Source: Leclercia sp. S52
Lineage (GTDB): Bacteria; Pseudomonadota; Gammaproteobacteria; Enterobacterales; Enterobacteriaceae
Direction: 5' to 3'
Length of the DNA: 64,000 nucleotides
Assembly (NCBI RefSeq): GCF_039727615.1
Contig: NZ_CP152474.1
Location: 2,356,001 to 2,420,000 of the forward strand
Shown here: piece by piece, positions 9,386 through 17,761 of the stretch
Layout: each line of letters opens with the position of its first letter
Position numbering within the stretch: position 1 is the stretch's first letter
The notes under the pieces: model-generated
Told to the model about the DNA's origin: nothing
What the model saw: the letters and a program-made list of their open reading frames with translations, nothing else
Databases searched by the model: none
Position numbers and translations under genes: made by a program

Positions 9386-9418
9386 ACACCATCGGCAAAA
9401 CCGATGGTGTTTTTGTTT
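9386..9418 (+). terminator. Rho-independent terminator of sra
   Basis: ACACCATCGG, loop CAAAA, CCGATGGTGT, then TTTTGTTTG: a perfect 10-bp stem followed by a U-tract. Confidence 0.92.
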
Positions 9419-9541
9419 GTATGTTGCGGTTTTTAACATTCACCTCCTTTATACTAGCCGCCTGACATCCCCTGCGGGCACGACAGCGACAATGATCAAC
9501 ACCAGTGCCAGGGACGGATTTCCCAAAATTAAGTGAGTGAC

Positions 9542-11239
9542 ATGGACAACAAAGCAACCCGACATCGTTCCCTTTACATCCCTTACGCCGGACCGGTTCT
9601 GCTGGAATTTCCCCTGCTGAACAAGGGCAGCGCCTTCAGCATGGAAGAGCGCAGCAACTTCAACCTGCTGGGCCTGCTGCCGGAAGTGGTGGAAACCATC
9701 GAAGAACAGGCCGAGCGCGCGTGGATCCAGTACCAGGGTTTCAAAACCGAGATCGATAAGCACATCTACCTGCGCAATATCCAGGACACTAACGAAACCC
9801 TCTTCTATCGATTAGTGCAAAACCATCTCGACGAGATGATGCCGGTGATCTACACCCCGACCGTCGGCGCCGCCTGCGAACGCTTCTCTGAGATTTACCG
9901 TCGTTCGCGCGGCGTGTTTATCTCTTATCAGAACCGTCACAACATGGATGACATTCTGCAGAACGTGTCGAACCACAACATCAAGGTGATCGTGGTGACC
10001 GACGGGGAACGTATTCTCGGTCTGGGCGACCAGGGGATCGGCGGGATGGGTATTCCTATCGGCAAGCTGTCGCTCTACACCGCCTGCGGCGGTATCAGCC
10101 CGGCTTACACCCTGCCGGTGGTGCTGGACGTCGGTACTAACAACCAGCAGTTGCTCAACGATCCGCTGTATATGGGCTGGCGTCACCCGCGCATCACCGA
10201 CGAAGAGTATTACCAGTTCGTGGATGACTTTATCCAGGCGGTAAAACATCGCTGGCCGGATGTGCTGTTGCAGTTTGAAGATTTCGCGCAGAAAAACGCC
10301 ATGCCGCTGCTGAATCGCTATCGCGACGAAATTTGCTCCTTTAACGACGATATTCAGGGCACCGCGGCGGTCACCGTCGGCACCCTGATTGCTGCCAGCC
10401 GCGCGGCGGGTAACCAGTTAAGCTATCAGAAGATCGTCTTCCTCGGTGCCGGTTCCGCCGGGTGCGGCATTGCCGAGCAGATCATCGCCCAGACCCAGCG
10501 TGAAGGCTTAAGCGAAGAGCTGGCCCGCTCGCGCGTCTTTATGGTAGACCGCTTCGGCCTGCTGACCGACGCCATGCCGAACCTGCTCCCGTTCCAGACC
10601 AAACTGGTGCAAAAGCGCGAAAATCTGAAAAACTGGGATACGGATAACGAAGTGCTCTCCCTGCTGGACGTGGTGCGCAACGTCAAGCCGGATATCCTGA
10701 TCGGCGTCTCCGGGCAGACCGGGCTGTTCACCGAAGAGATCATCCGCGAGATGCATAAGTACTGCGCTCGTCCAATCGTGATGCCGCTGTCGAACCCGAC
10801 CTCCCGCGTGGAAGCGACCCCGCAGGACATCATCGCCTGGACCGAAGGCAATGCGCTGGTTGCCACCGGCAGCCCGTTTGCCCCGGTGGTGTGGAAGGAT
10901 AAAACCTACCCGATTGCCCAGTGCAACAACTCCTATATCTTCCCGGGGATTGGCCTCGGGGTGATCGCCTCTGGCGCCTCGCGCATTACCGATGAGATGC
11001 TGATGTCCGCCAGCGAAACCCTGGCCAAGCACTCACCGCTGGTGAACAACGGCGAAGGGCTGGTGCTGCCGGAGCTGAAGGATATTCACGTGGTGTCGAA
11101 GGCGATTGCCTTTGCCGTGGGCAAGATGGCGCAGCAGCAAGGGGTGGCGGTGAAAACCTCTGCCGATGCACTGCAGCAGGCGATTGACGAGAACTTCTGG
11201 CAGCCGGAATACCGGAGCTACCGTAGAACGTCGATATAA
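9542..11239 (+). CDS. maeA: NAD-dependent malate dehydrogenase (decarboxylating), malic enzyme MaeA
   Basis: Converts malate plus NAD+ to pyruvate, CO2 and NADH in the cytosol. From ATG 9542 it is 565 aa, the E. coli length, with near-identity throughout: [20 protein letters not shown] (catalytic Tyr), [31 protein letters not shown] (metal-binding Asp) and the nucleotide fold [17 protein letters not shown] three codons upstream is in frame but would lengthen the protein beyond the family. It ends with its own terminator (11244-11273). The neighbourhood osmC-bdm-sra-maeA-adhP is the E. coli order, with an insertion before adhP. Confidence 0.97.
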   Translation: MDNKATRHRSLYIPYAGPVLLEFPLLNKGSAFSMEERSNFNLLGLLPEVVETIEEQAERAWIQYQGFKTEIDKHIYLRNIQDTNETLFYRLVQNHLDEMMPVIYTPTVGAACERFSEIYRRSRGVFISYQNRHNMDDILQNVSNHNIKVIVVTDGERILGLGDQGIGGMGIPIGKLSLYTACGGISPAYTLPVVLDVGTNNQQLLNDPLYMGWRHPRITDEEYYQFVDDFIQAVKHRWPDVLLQFEDFAQKNAMPLLNRYRDEICSFNDDIQGTAAVTVGTLIAASRAAGNQLSYQKIVFLGAGSAGCGIAEQIIAQTQREGLSEELARSRVFMVDRFGLLTDAMPNLLPFQTKLVQKRENLKNWDTDNEVLSLLDVVRNVKPDILIGVSGQTGLFTEEIIREMHKYCARPIVMPLSNPTSRVEATPQDIIAWTEGNALVATGSPFAPVVWKDKTYPIAQCNNSYIFPGIGLGVIASGASRITDEMLMSASETLAKHSPLVNNGEGLVLPELKDIHVVSKAIAFAVGKMAQQQGVAVKTSADALQQAIDENFWQPEYRSYRRTSI

Positions 11240-11243
11240 AAGC

Positions 11244-11273
11244 AAAAAAGGCAACATAAGTTGCCTTTTTTTA
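11244..11273 (+). terminator. Rho-independent terminator of maeA
   Basis: AAAAAAGGCAAC, loop ATAA, GTTGCCTTTTTTT, starting 5 bases after the maeA stop. Confidence 0.92.
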
Positions 11274-11280
11274 TGTTTGC

Positions 11281-11316
11281 GCCCTCTCCCTGTGGGAGAG
11301 GGTTGGGGTGAGGGCA
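11281..11316. repeat. CCCTCTCCC-type palindromic repeat
   Basis: GCCCTCTCCC, TGT, GGGAGAGGGTTGGGGTGAGGG; same family as the repeat at 1455. It lies in the gap between the maeA terminator and the convergent yajD gene. Confidence 0.8.
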
Positions 11317-11348
11317 TCAGGCCGCACATCCCTCCGACAACGCGATCA

Positions 11349-11696
11349 TTACTTCTTCTTATTCAACATCGCCTGTAAATCGGCAAACGGGTTGTAGGTC
11401 GCCGCGCCTACATCTTTTTGCGCGTCTTCACCGGCGACCACGGTGGTACCGTACAGATCCGCTTCCGTGTATTTGGAATGCTCGTGATCGTGGCAAAACA
11501 GACACAACAACTCCCAGTTACTGCCATCTTCCGGGTTGTTGGTATGGTCGTGATCGATATGGTGAACCGTTAATTCACGCAGGTTCGAATAAACGAACTC
11601 CCGCGAACAACGTCCGCATACCCACGGATAGATTTTTAATGCTTTCTCGCGGTAGCCGCTTTCAAGCCGCGCGTAGTTTTTCGGGATCAGAGCCAT
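11349..11696 (-). CDS. yajD: HNH-nuclease family protein YajD
   Basis: 115 aa from ATG 11696 (MALIPKNYARLESGYREKAL), nearly identical to E. coli YajD in sequence and length. The HNH fold is visible: Cys pair VCGRCSREF, then LTVHHIDHDHTNNPEDGSNW and LCLFCHDHEH, supplying two zinc-type CxxC pairs and the His-Asn-His residues. Biological role unknown. In E. coli yajD lies elsewhere on the chromosome (near tsx), so its place next to maeA is a rearrangement. The open frame extends upstream to 11753 but without family similarity. Confidence 0.93.
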   Translation of the reverse strand: MALIPKNYARLESGYREKALKIYPWVCGRCSREFVYSNLRELTVHHIDHDHTNNPEDGSNWELLCLFCHDHEHSKYTEADLYGTTVVAGEDAQKDVGAATYNPFADLQAMLNKKK

Positions 11697-11749
11697 TGCT
11701 GAAGTTACCTGTGGCAAAAAGCTAATTTTACGCCAGTACGGCCGGGAAT

Positions 11750-12964
11750 TCACCTGCGTTCACTGGCGCTACTCAGGGTTTCTGTGAGCTGGCGCTGCGT
11801 TACCCACCAGAACACCAGGGCCAGCAGGCTGACCAACGCCCCCAGCATGCACACCCCCTGCCAGCCAAAATGAGCATAAGTGACGGTCGTGCCGATGGCC
11901 CCCAGCCCGCTGCCTACGGCATAAAACAGCATGTAGAGCCCCACCAGGCGGCTGTGGGCGTCCGGGCGGGTGCGAAAAATCAGGCTCTGATTGGTGACGT
12001 GCAGCGCCTGACCGCCCAGGTCCAGCAGCACGATGCCGATGACCAGCGCCCAGAGTGACACCGGCATCAGCGACAGCGGCCACCAGGCCAGCAGCAGCGC
12101 CAGGAGCGCCAACCTGCTGGTGCGGCGGGCATAACCCCGATCCGCCCACTCCCCGGCCCGGGCGGCGGCCAGCGCGCCGACCACGCCCGCCAGCCCGAAC
12201 GCGCCAATCGCGGTATGCGAAAAGCTGTAGGGCGGCGCGCTCAGGGGCAACACTAACGCGCTCCAGAAGATGTTAAAGGCAGCGAACATCAGCAGCGCCA
12301 GTGTGCCCCTCACCTGGAGTACCTTCTCGTCACGCAGCAGGGTCAGCATCGAGGCCAGCAAACGGGGATAACTCAGCGCGCGTGAGGCCGGAGGCAGGAC
12401 GGGCAGCCGTCGCCACAGCGGGATCGCAATCGCCAGCATCAGAAGCGCGGCGCAGAGGTAGACCCCGCGCCACCCTGCCAGATCGCTGACGCCCCCGGCA
12501 AAGACCCGCGCCAGCAGCAGACCGATGAAGACCCCGCCCTGGGCCGTTCCCACCACCCGGCCCTGTTCATGAGGGGCCGCAGCGCTGGCCGCATAGGCGA
12601 TTAGCCCCTGGGTCATCGCCGTACCGAGCAGCCCGACGGCGAGCATGCCTGACAGCAATACCGGCGCGGACTGCGCCATCCCCACTGCAATCAGGGCGAC
12701 GATCAGGGCCAGCATTTGCAGCGCCATCAGGCGGCGGCGATCCAGCCGATCGCGCAGCGGCACCAGAAACAGCAGCGCCAGCGCACAGCCCAGCTGGGTG
12801 GCGGTGATCACCCCGCCCACCGCCGCCTGGCTGATGGCGAAATCCCGCGCCAGGGCGTCGAGCAGCGGTTGAGCGTAATAGACATTCGCCACGCTCAGGC
12901 CGCTGGCAATGGCAAATAGCCACATCAGGCTGGGTGATATACGCGCGTTCAGGTGCTCATTCAT
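11750..12964 (-). CDS. Major facilitator superfamily efflux transporter
   Basis: 404 aa with 12 predicted membrane helices. The motif-A loop between TM2 and TM3 is degenerate (PLRDRLDRRRLM), and motif C-like glycines occur in TM5 (GGVFIGLLLARVFAGGVSDL). It resembles the YnfM/arabinose-exporter type of drug:H+ antiporters. Substrate not predictable. A perfect 12-bp-arm palindrome (12978-13010) just upstream is a probable operator, but no regulator gene adjoins. The start ATG 12964 has an AAAGGAAG ribosome site. Confidence 0.85.
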   Translation of the reverse strand: MNEHLNARISPSLMWLFAIASGLSVANVYYAQPLLDALARDFAISQAAVGGVITATQLGCALALLFLVPLRDRLDRRRLMALQMLALIVALIAVGMAQSAPVLLSGMLAVGLLGTAMTQGLIAYAASAAAPHEQGRVVGTAQGGVFIGLLLARVFAGGVSDLAGWRGVYLCAALLMLAIAIPLWRRLPVLPPASRALSYPRLLASMLTLLRDEKVLQVRGTLALLMFAAFNIFWSALVLPLSAPPYSFSHTAIGAFGLAGVVGALAAARAGEWADRGYARRTSRLALLALLLAWWPLSLMPVSLWALVIGIVLLDLGGQALHVTNQSLIFRTRPDAHSRLVGLYMLFYAVGSGLGAIGTTVTYAHFGWQGVCMLGALVSLLALVFWWVTQRQLTETLSSASERR

Positions 12965-12977
12965 GCGGTCAGCTTCC

Positions 12978-13010
12978 TTTAATTTGGTTGCATAGTGAAA
13001 CCAAATTAAA
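12978..13010. promoter_or_regulatory. Perfect palindromic operator upstream of the MFS gene
   Basis: TTTAATTTGGTT, nine bases (GCATAGTGA), AACCAAATTAAA: two perfect 12-bp arms, starting 14 bases upstream of the MFS ATG. The core GGTTGCATAGTGAAACC looks like a MarR-family recognition site. On the other side lie a repeat and the leader/ABC-F region, so the site may serve either direction. Confidence 0.7.
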
Positions 13011-13070
13011 GATAGGACGGTAGGTTTTAAAATGCAACTACATTACTCGAAACCCTCGGTGCGGCCTGAT

Positions 13071-13106
13071 GCCCTCACCCCAACCCTCTCCCAAAGGGAG
13101 AGGGAG
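13071..13106. repeat. CCCTCTCCC-type palindromic repeat (inverted orientation)
   Basis: CCCTCACCCCAACCCTCTCCC, AAA, GGGAGAGGGA read in the opposite orientation to 1455 and 11281. Intergenic, between the MFS operator and the leader peptide. Confidence 0.8.
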
Positions 13107-13193
13107 CAAACCTCGCGCCCCCTTGCCCGCCATACCAAACCCCGCTACACTCCTTTCATTCATCAACCCACTGAATATAAAAGGAGGCTAATT

Positions 13194-13277
13194 ATGCTGT
13201 GCTGTGAAATCTTTGATATTTCACTTCACCTTGGTGATCGCACCTGCTCAAGCGTTATCGGTTTCGTGCTGCGATAA
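13194..13277 (+). CDS. Putative 27-aa leader peptide upstream of the ABC-F gene
   Basis: MLCCEIFDISLHLGDRTCSS followed by VIGFVLR and a stop. A strong AAAGGAGG ribosome site precedes the ATG by 6 bases, which marks it as translated. The peptide has no membrane helix or other domain and contains three cysteines (3, 4 and 18). It ends 112 bases before the ABC-F start, and that gap is rich in hairpins (13278-13370). Antibiotic-responsive ABC-F genes are commonly controlled by ribosome stalling on such short frames, so a regulatory leader is the likeliest role. I do not recognise the peptide, and its function is inference. Confidence 0.65.
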   Translation: MLCCEIFDISLHLGDRTCSSVIGFVLR

Positions 13278-13370
13278 CTTCGGCTTGAGCGAAGACACCT
13301 AAGACTGAATCCCTTCTCTCGGGCTTACCGGGTTATCGTCAGCGATGTATGACGAGGCATTTTTATGCCT
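13278..13370 (+). promoter_or_regulatory. Structured leader RNA between leader peptide and ABC-F gene
   Basis: Successive hairpins follow the leader stop: CTTCG, GCTTGAG, CGAAG (13278-13294); CCC/GGG around 13311-13323; CGTCA, 8 bases, TGACG (13337-13354); and AGGCAT, TTTT, ATGCCT (13355-13370), which ends 19 bases before the ABC-F ATG. None carries a proper U-run, so translational rather than transcriptional control seems more likely. Confidence 0.5.
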
Positions 13371-13389
13371 GTAACTCTTGAGTAAGCAA

Positions 13390-15097
13390 ATGAGCACATT
13401 ACTGACTGCACTTTCTCTCCGTGTTGATACCGCCTTTGACACGCTGTTCAACGACCTCACCTTTAGCCTGAAGAAAGGCGACCGCATTGGTCTGCTGGGC
13501 GATAACGGCTGCGGCAAAAGTACCCTGTTGAAGATCCTCGACGGCACAGACACGCCCCTCTCCGGAACGGTCGCGCTGGCCGGACACTGCCTGATGGCAC
13601 GGGTGGAGCAACATCTCCCGGAATCTGTCTATCCGCTGACCATGATCGACGCGGTGCTGGCGCAGCTTCCGCTGGCCGAGCGCGAAAGCCTGCGCTGGCG
13701 GGCGGAAACATTGCTGGCGGGCATGGGCTTTACCCCGCAGGACACCGGCCTGCAATCGGCTACCCTCAGCGGCGGACAGCACACCCGTCTGCTGCTGGCG
13801 CGGGCGCTGATTAACGAGCCGGATCTGCTGCTGCTGGATGAACCCAGCAACCACCTCGACCTGCCCACGCTGCTGTGGCTGGAACAGTTCTTACAGAACT
13901 GGTCCGGCAGCTTTGTGCTGGTGTCGCACGACAGGCAGTTACTGGATGCCGTCACCAACGGCAGCTGGATCCTGCGTGACAAAACGTTGCACTACTTCGC
14001 CCTTCCCTGCACCCGTGCGCGTCAGGCCCTGGCGGAGAAGGATGAAAGCGACGCCCTGCGTCATAAAGCCGAGCAAAAGGAGATCGACCGGGTCACTGCC
14101 AGCGCCAAACGGCTGGCGACCTGGGGCAAGGTCTACGACAACGAGGATCTGGCCCGCAAAGCCAAGCAGATGGAACGTCAGGTGGAGCGGCTGAAGGAGA
14201 GCCAGACGGCGCTGACCTCCGGCACTCCGTGGACCTTGACCCTGCGCGGCGACGCGCTGCGGGCCGACCGGCTGCTGGAGATCGACGCCCTCGACGTGCC
14301 GCCTGCACCGGGCCTGCCGGCGTTGTTCTCGGCAGAAAACGTCCGGCTCAAAAGTGGCGATCGGGTGGCGATTGTCGGGCGCAACGGCTGCGGCAAATCC
14401 TCTCTGATGCGCCTGATCTGGCGGCAGTGTATTACCAGCGAAACGCATGCCGGGTTGAAGATCCACCCCCCGTGTGGCAATGGGCTATTACGACCAGACC
14501 CTGCACCAGCTGGCGGATGACGCCACCCTGATCGAGGCCCTGGAGCCGTTCGCCCCCAACCCGCAGGAGCGCAAGATGGCGCTGATCTCCGCCGGCTTCG
14601 CCTGGGCCCGGCACGGGCAAAAGGTCAGTACCCTCAGCGGCGGGGAACGTTCGCGGCTGCTGTTTATTGGCCTGACCCTGGCCCGCTTTAGCCTGCTGAT
14701 GCTCGACGAACCGACTAACCATCTGGATATGGAAGGTAAAGAGGCGCTGGCCGAAACGCTGCAACAGTTCGAGGGCGGCGTGCTGCTGGTCAGCCATGAC
14801 CGACAGCTCATCAGTCAGAGCTGCAACCGCTTCTGGCTGATAGAAAATGGCCAGCTCAGCGAATGGCACGATGCCGACGCGGTGTTTGCCCGCCTGCGGG
14901 ACGGCAACGGACAGGGTGCTGTGCCGGTTCAGGCCGCGCGGCGTGATGAACCCGAGGCACATGACGATCTGCTGGAACGGTTGATTATGCTGGAGACGTT
15001 GCTGGAAGAAGATCGGCTGCGTAAGCCTAAACATCAGAAGCCGCAGCTTCAGGCCCAGTGGCAGGAGGAGATTGCCGCGCTGACGGCGCAACTGTAG
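13390..15097 (+). CDS. ABC-F family ATPase (one apparent frameshift)
   Basis: A soluble tandem ATPase without membrane helices; ABC-F proteins act on the ribosome as translation factors or antibiotic-protection factors. First cassette: Walker [17 protein letters not shown], signature LSGGQHTRLLLARAL, Walker B LLLLDEPSNHLDLP. Second cassette: VGRNGCGKSSLMRL, LSGGERSRLLFIGLTLARF and LMLDEPTNHLD. The linker (about 210-260) is charged and helical like a ribosome-contacting P-site motif. The frame breaks at a C6 run (14466-14471). Removing one C gives LKIHPRVAMGYYDQTLHQ and a 568-aa protein. It is not one of the four E. coli ABC-F proteins as far as I can tell. ATG 13390 is preferred over TTG 13378. 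A leader peptide and hairpins precede it, and it has its own terminator. Confidence 0.88.
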
Positions 15098-15103
15098 GAA
15101 ATC

Positions 15104-15138
15104 GCCCGGCGGGTAGCCGCCGCCGGGCCATTTTTTTT
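15104..15138 (+). terminator. Rho-independent terminator of the ABC-F gene
   Basis: GCCCGGCGG, GTAG, CCGCCGCCGGGC region followed by eight T residues; it overlaps the 3' end of the convergent pyrophosphatase gene. Confidence 0.85.
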
Positions 15139-15736
15139 ACTTCGGCTGATTCGTTTTCCAGGCATCCCATGCCTGTTTAATTTCCTGCTTCGCGGTGGCG
15201 GCATCGTTAAAGCCGTTCAGCTCCACCGACTTGCGCCCTTCCGGCAGCTGCTTGTAGACACGGAAGAACGACTCCAGACGCTGCTGCTCAATCTTCGGCA
15301 GATCGCTCAGCTCTTTGATGTCGTCATAGGTCGGGTCAATTTTGCTCGCCGGTACGGCCACGATTTTGTCGTCTTTCTCGCCGCCGTCAATCATCTTCAG
15401 CACGCCAATGGCGCGCAGTTTAATCAGGGTGCCCGGGGCCATCGGTGCGCGGGTATAGAAGATCACGTCCAGCGGATCGCCATCGCCCGCCAGGGACTGG
15501 GTCAGCGAGCCGTAGTTTGCCGGGTAAGCGACAGGCATCGACTGGAAGCGGTCGGCGACGATAAAGCCGGTTTTGGCATCCGTTTCATACTTAATAATTC
15601 CGCCCGCAGGGATTTCGGTGACGGCGTAAAACTCTTCCGGGTTGTTATCAGGCTGTGGGAATTCGAGGATATTTTGCGCCTGTACGGAAGCCGACAGGAG
15701 GACGCTCACTGCGAGAAGTTTTTTTACCAGATGCAT
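15137..15736 (-). CDS. Exported family I inorganic pyrophosphatase
   Basis: 199 aa with an N-terminal Sec signal peptide (MHLVKKLLAVSVLLSASVQA, cleavage after about residue 20), then a family I pyrophosphatase domain with signature GDGDPLDVIFYT, IKYETDAKTG and KDDKIVAVPAS. The catalytic aspartates (D-x-D-P-x-D) are intact. It hydrolyses PPi to phosphate. The essential enterobacterial enzyme (Ppa) is cytosolic and has no signal peptide, so this is a second, probably periplasmic copy, perhaps for phosphate scavenging. Convergent with the ABC-F gene. Confidence 0.9.
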   Translation of the reverse strand: MHLVKKLLAVSVLLSASVQAQNILEFPQPDNNPEEFYAVTEIPAGGIIKYETDAKTGFIVADRFQSMPVAYPANYGSLTQSLAGDGDPLDVIFYTRAPMAPGTLIKLRAIGVLKMIDGGEKDDKIVAVPASKIDPTYDDIKELSDLPKIEQQRLESFFRVYKQLPEGRKSVELNGFNDAATAKQEIKQAWDAWKTNQPK

Positions 15737-16010
15737 TGTCTTGTTAACTCTTCGGTTTTTAAGAAGACCACACCTTACGGTTGCGAAATGTCAGAAAAAT
15801 GACAGTTTCACTGCAGAAATGTTCTCCCTCCATTGATTATGGTTATTACTTATTCTGCTAACACCGTTGCGCTAAATCCTCGTTAAATGATGACATTATG
15901 TTTCACAGCCCTTGCCTCAATCATTAAAAAAATTAATCCTAAAGAGGTATGTCGCGCTGTTGGACGCCATACCTGCCTCGCAGATCCTCATTATGAAAAT
16001 GGAGAAACAT

Positions 16011-17021
16011 ATGAAAGCTGCTGTCGTGACAAAAGACCATCAGGTAGAAGTGACCGAGAAAACCCTGCGCCCGCTGAAGCACGGCGAAGCGCTGCTGAAG
16101 ATGGAGTGCTGTGGCGTCTGCCACACCGATCTTCACGTTAAGAACGGCGATTTTGGTGATAAGACCGGTGTGATCCTCGGCCATGAAGGCATCGGGGTCG
16201 TCAAGGAGGTTGGGCCGGGCGTGACCTCGCTGAAACCGGGCGATCGCGCAAGCGTAGCGTGGTTCTTCGAAGGCTGCGGCCACTGTGAATACTGTAACTC
16301 CGGCAACGAAACCCTGTGCCGTACCGTGAAGAACGCCGGGTATTCCGTGGACGGCGGCATGGCCGAAGAGTGTATCGTCACCGCCGATTATGCAGTAAAA
16401 GTGCCGGACGGACTGGAATCCGCCGCCGCCAGCAGCATCACCTGCGCCGGGGTGACCACCTATAAAGCGGTGAAAGTGTCGGAGATCAAACCCGGCCAGT
16501 GGATTGCCATTTATGGCCTCGGCGGGCTGGGCAACCTGGCGCTGCAGTACGCCAAAAACGTCTTTAACGCTAAGGTGATCGCCGTTGACGTCAACGATGA
16601 ACAGCTGAAGCTGGCCTCAAGCATGGGGGCCGATCTGGTCGTTAACTCCCGCAGCGACGATGCCGCGAAATTCATTCAGGAAAAAACCGGTGGTGCCCAC
16701 GCTGCGGTAGTGACAGCGGTGGCGAAAGTCGCCTTTAACTCGGCGGTGGATGCCGTTCGTGCCGGTGGCCGCGTGGTGGCGGTCGGCCTGCCGCCGGAAG
16801 CGATGAGCCTGGATATTCCGCGTCTGGTGCTGGACGGTATTCAGGTGGTGGGTTCGCTGGTCGGCACCCGTCAGGACCTGACCGAAGCCTTCCAGTTTGC
16901 CGCCGAAGGCAAGGTTGTGCCGAAAGTGGCGCTGCGTCCGCTGGGGGATATCAACGCCATCTTCAAAGAGATGGAGCAAGGCCAGATCCGCGGCCGTATG
17001 GTGATTGATTTCCGTTCATAA
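16011..17021 (+). CDS. adhP: Zinc-dependent alcohol dehydrogenase AdhP
   Basis: Ethanol-active, NAD-dependent medium-chain dehydrogenase, 336 aa from ATG 16011 ([20 protein letters not shown]), the E. coli AdhP length. Catalytic zinc ligands lie in [11 protein letters not shown] and GHEGIG. The structural zinc site is [16 protein letters not shown], and the NAD fold is [15 protein letters not shown]. The ribosome site is GGAG, seven bases before ATG. The frame is open further upstream to 15912, but that part has no family similarity. The 15737-16010 gap is AT-rich and probably holds divergent promoters. A REP element follows the stop. Confidence 0.96.
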   Translation: MKAAVVTKDHQVEVTEKTLRPLKHGEALLKMECCGVCHTDLHVKNGDFGDKTGVILGHEGIGVVKEVGPGVTSLKPGDRASVAWFFEGCGHCEYCNSGNETLCRTVKNAGYSVDGGMAEECIVTADYAVKVPDGLESAAASSITCAGVTTYKAVKVSEIKPGQWIAIYGLGGLGNLALQYAKNVFNAKVIAVDVNDEQLKLASSMGADLVVNSRSDDAAKFIQEKTGGAHAAVVTAVAKVAFNSAVDAVRAGGRVVAVGLPPEAMSLDIPRLVLDGIQVVGSLVGTRQDLTEAFQFAAEGKVVPKVALRPLGDINAIFKEMEQGQIRGRMVIDFRS

Positions 17022-17028
17022 GTTGAAT

Positions 17029-17058
17029 GCCCGGCGGCGCTGCGCTTGCCGGGCCTAC
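17029..17058. repeat. REP element between adhP and the Rrf2 gene
   Basis: GCCCGGCGGCGCTGCGCTTG followed by CCGGGCCTAC. It supplies the stop codon (TAG, complement of CTA at 17055-17057) of the convergent regulator gene. Confidence 0.8.
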
Positions 17059-17561
17059 ACATTACGCCGATCCGCAATCCACTCCTGCACCTCAATCTGA
17101 AAGGTATCCGGTGCCTTACGGTACATTTTGCGCGCCAGGTCGAGAATGGTATGCCGCGCCAGCTCCTCTTCCATCCGCTGCTGGGCGCTGTCCATCACCG
17201 AACGCACGCCGCAGGGCCCGTCGCAGACCCATGCCGGGGGCGTTTCGTCGAACACCGCCAGCCGCTGACGCACTTCCCGACACTCAAACATGTTCTTCTC
17301 GCCGTCAATGGCGTGGGCCACATCCAGCACGGTGATCAGTTCCGCAGGCCGTGCCAGCCGGAAACCGCCGCCCTTTCCTTCGGTGCTGCTCACCAGCCCG
17401 GCGCGCGACAGACGCGTGAAGATCTTGCCCAGATAGTCGTAGGGCACGCCCTGTAGCGCCGCCATCTCCCTGACGCTCATCTCGCGGTCGTTCCCTTTCG
17501 CATCCACCATGGTCATCAGGCTATGAATGCCGTACTCCACACCGGAACTGTAAAAAGCCAT
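17055..17561 (-). CDS. Rrf2-family transcriptional regulator
   Basis: 168 aa. Winged helix at about 1-80 (YSSGVEYGIHSLMTM, MSVREMAALQGVPYDYLGKI, STEGKGGGFRLAR). Three cysteines follow in FECREVRQ and VCDGPCGV (about 93, 111, 115), spaced as in Rrf2 proteins that hold a redox- or NO-sensing Fe-S cluster (IscR/NsrR/RsrR). It is divergent from an NADH-dehydrogenase-like gene, the arrangement described for RsrR-type redox regulators. The repeat TTAACTCCGA overlaps its own ribosome site and recurs before the partner gene, suggesting autoregulation plus control of the partner. Confidence 0.88.
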   Translation of the reverse strand: MAFYSSGVEYGIHSLMTMVDAKGNDREMSVREMAALQGVPYDYLGKIFTRLSRAGLVSSTEGKGGGFRLARPAELITVLDVAHAIDGEKNMFECREVRQRLAVFDETPPAWVCDGPCGVRSVMDSAQQRMEEELARHTILDLARKMYRKAPDTFQIEVQEWIADRRNV

Positions 17562-17563
17562 GC

Positions 17564-17706
17564 TTAACTCCGAAGTTATTATTCCTGGTCATTATAGCTG
17601 CGTTCGATGAAAGAAAGACAGTCACATTCCCCTGCGCCTTCTAACCCCCTGTTTTTACACTCTTAGAACATTTAACTCAGAAAGAAGTTGTCGCAGTTAA
17701 CTCCGA
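17564..17706. promoter_or_regulatory. Triple direct repeat TTAACTC(C/A)GA in the rrf2/NDH divergent region
   Basis: TTAACTCCGA at 17564-17573 and 17697-17706, and TTAACTCAGA at 17672-17681. The first extends to an imperfect palindrome AACTCCGAAGTT. The copies sit at the two ends of the divergent intergenic region, where a regulator of both genes would bind; Rrf2 recognition is inferred. Confidence 0.6.
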
Positions 17707-17761
17707 CAAGTATAGTTGCAGTCACGTCAGCCACAGGGCCTGATGAGGAAAAGGATCGAAG

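Noticed and set aside
15912..16010. N-terminal extension of AdhP by 33 residues
   Set aside because: The extension has no family similarity; ATG 16011 gives the E. coli length and has a ribosome site.
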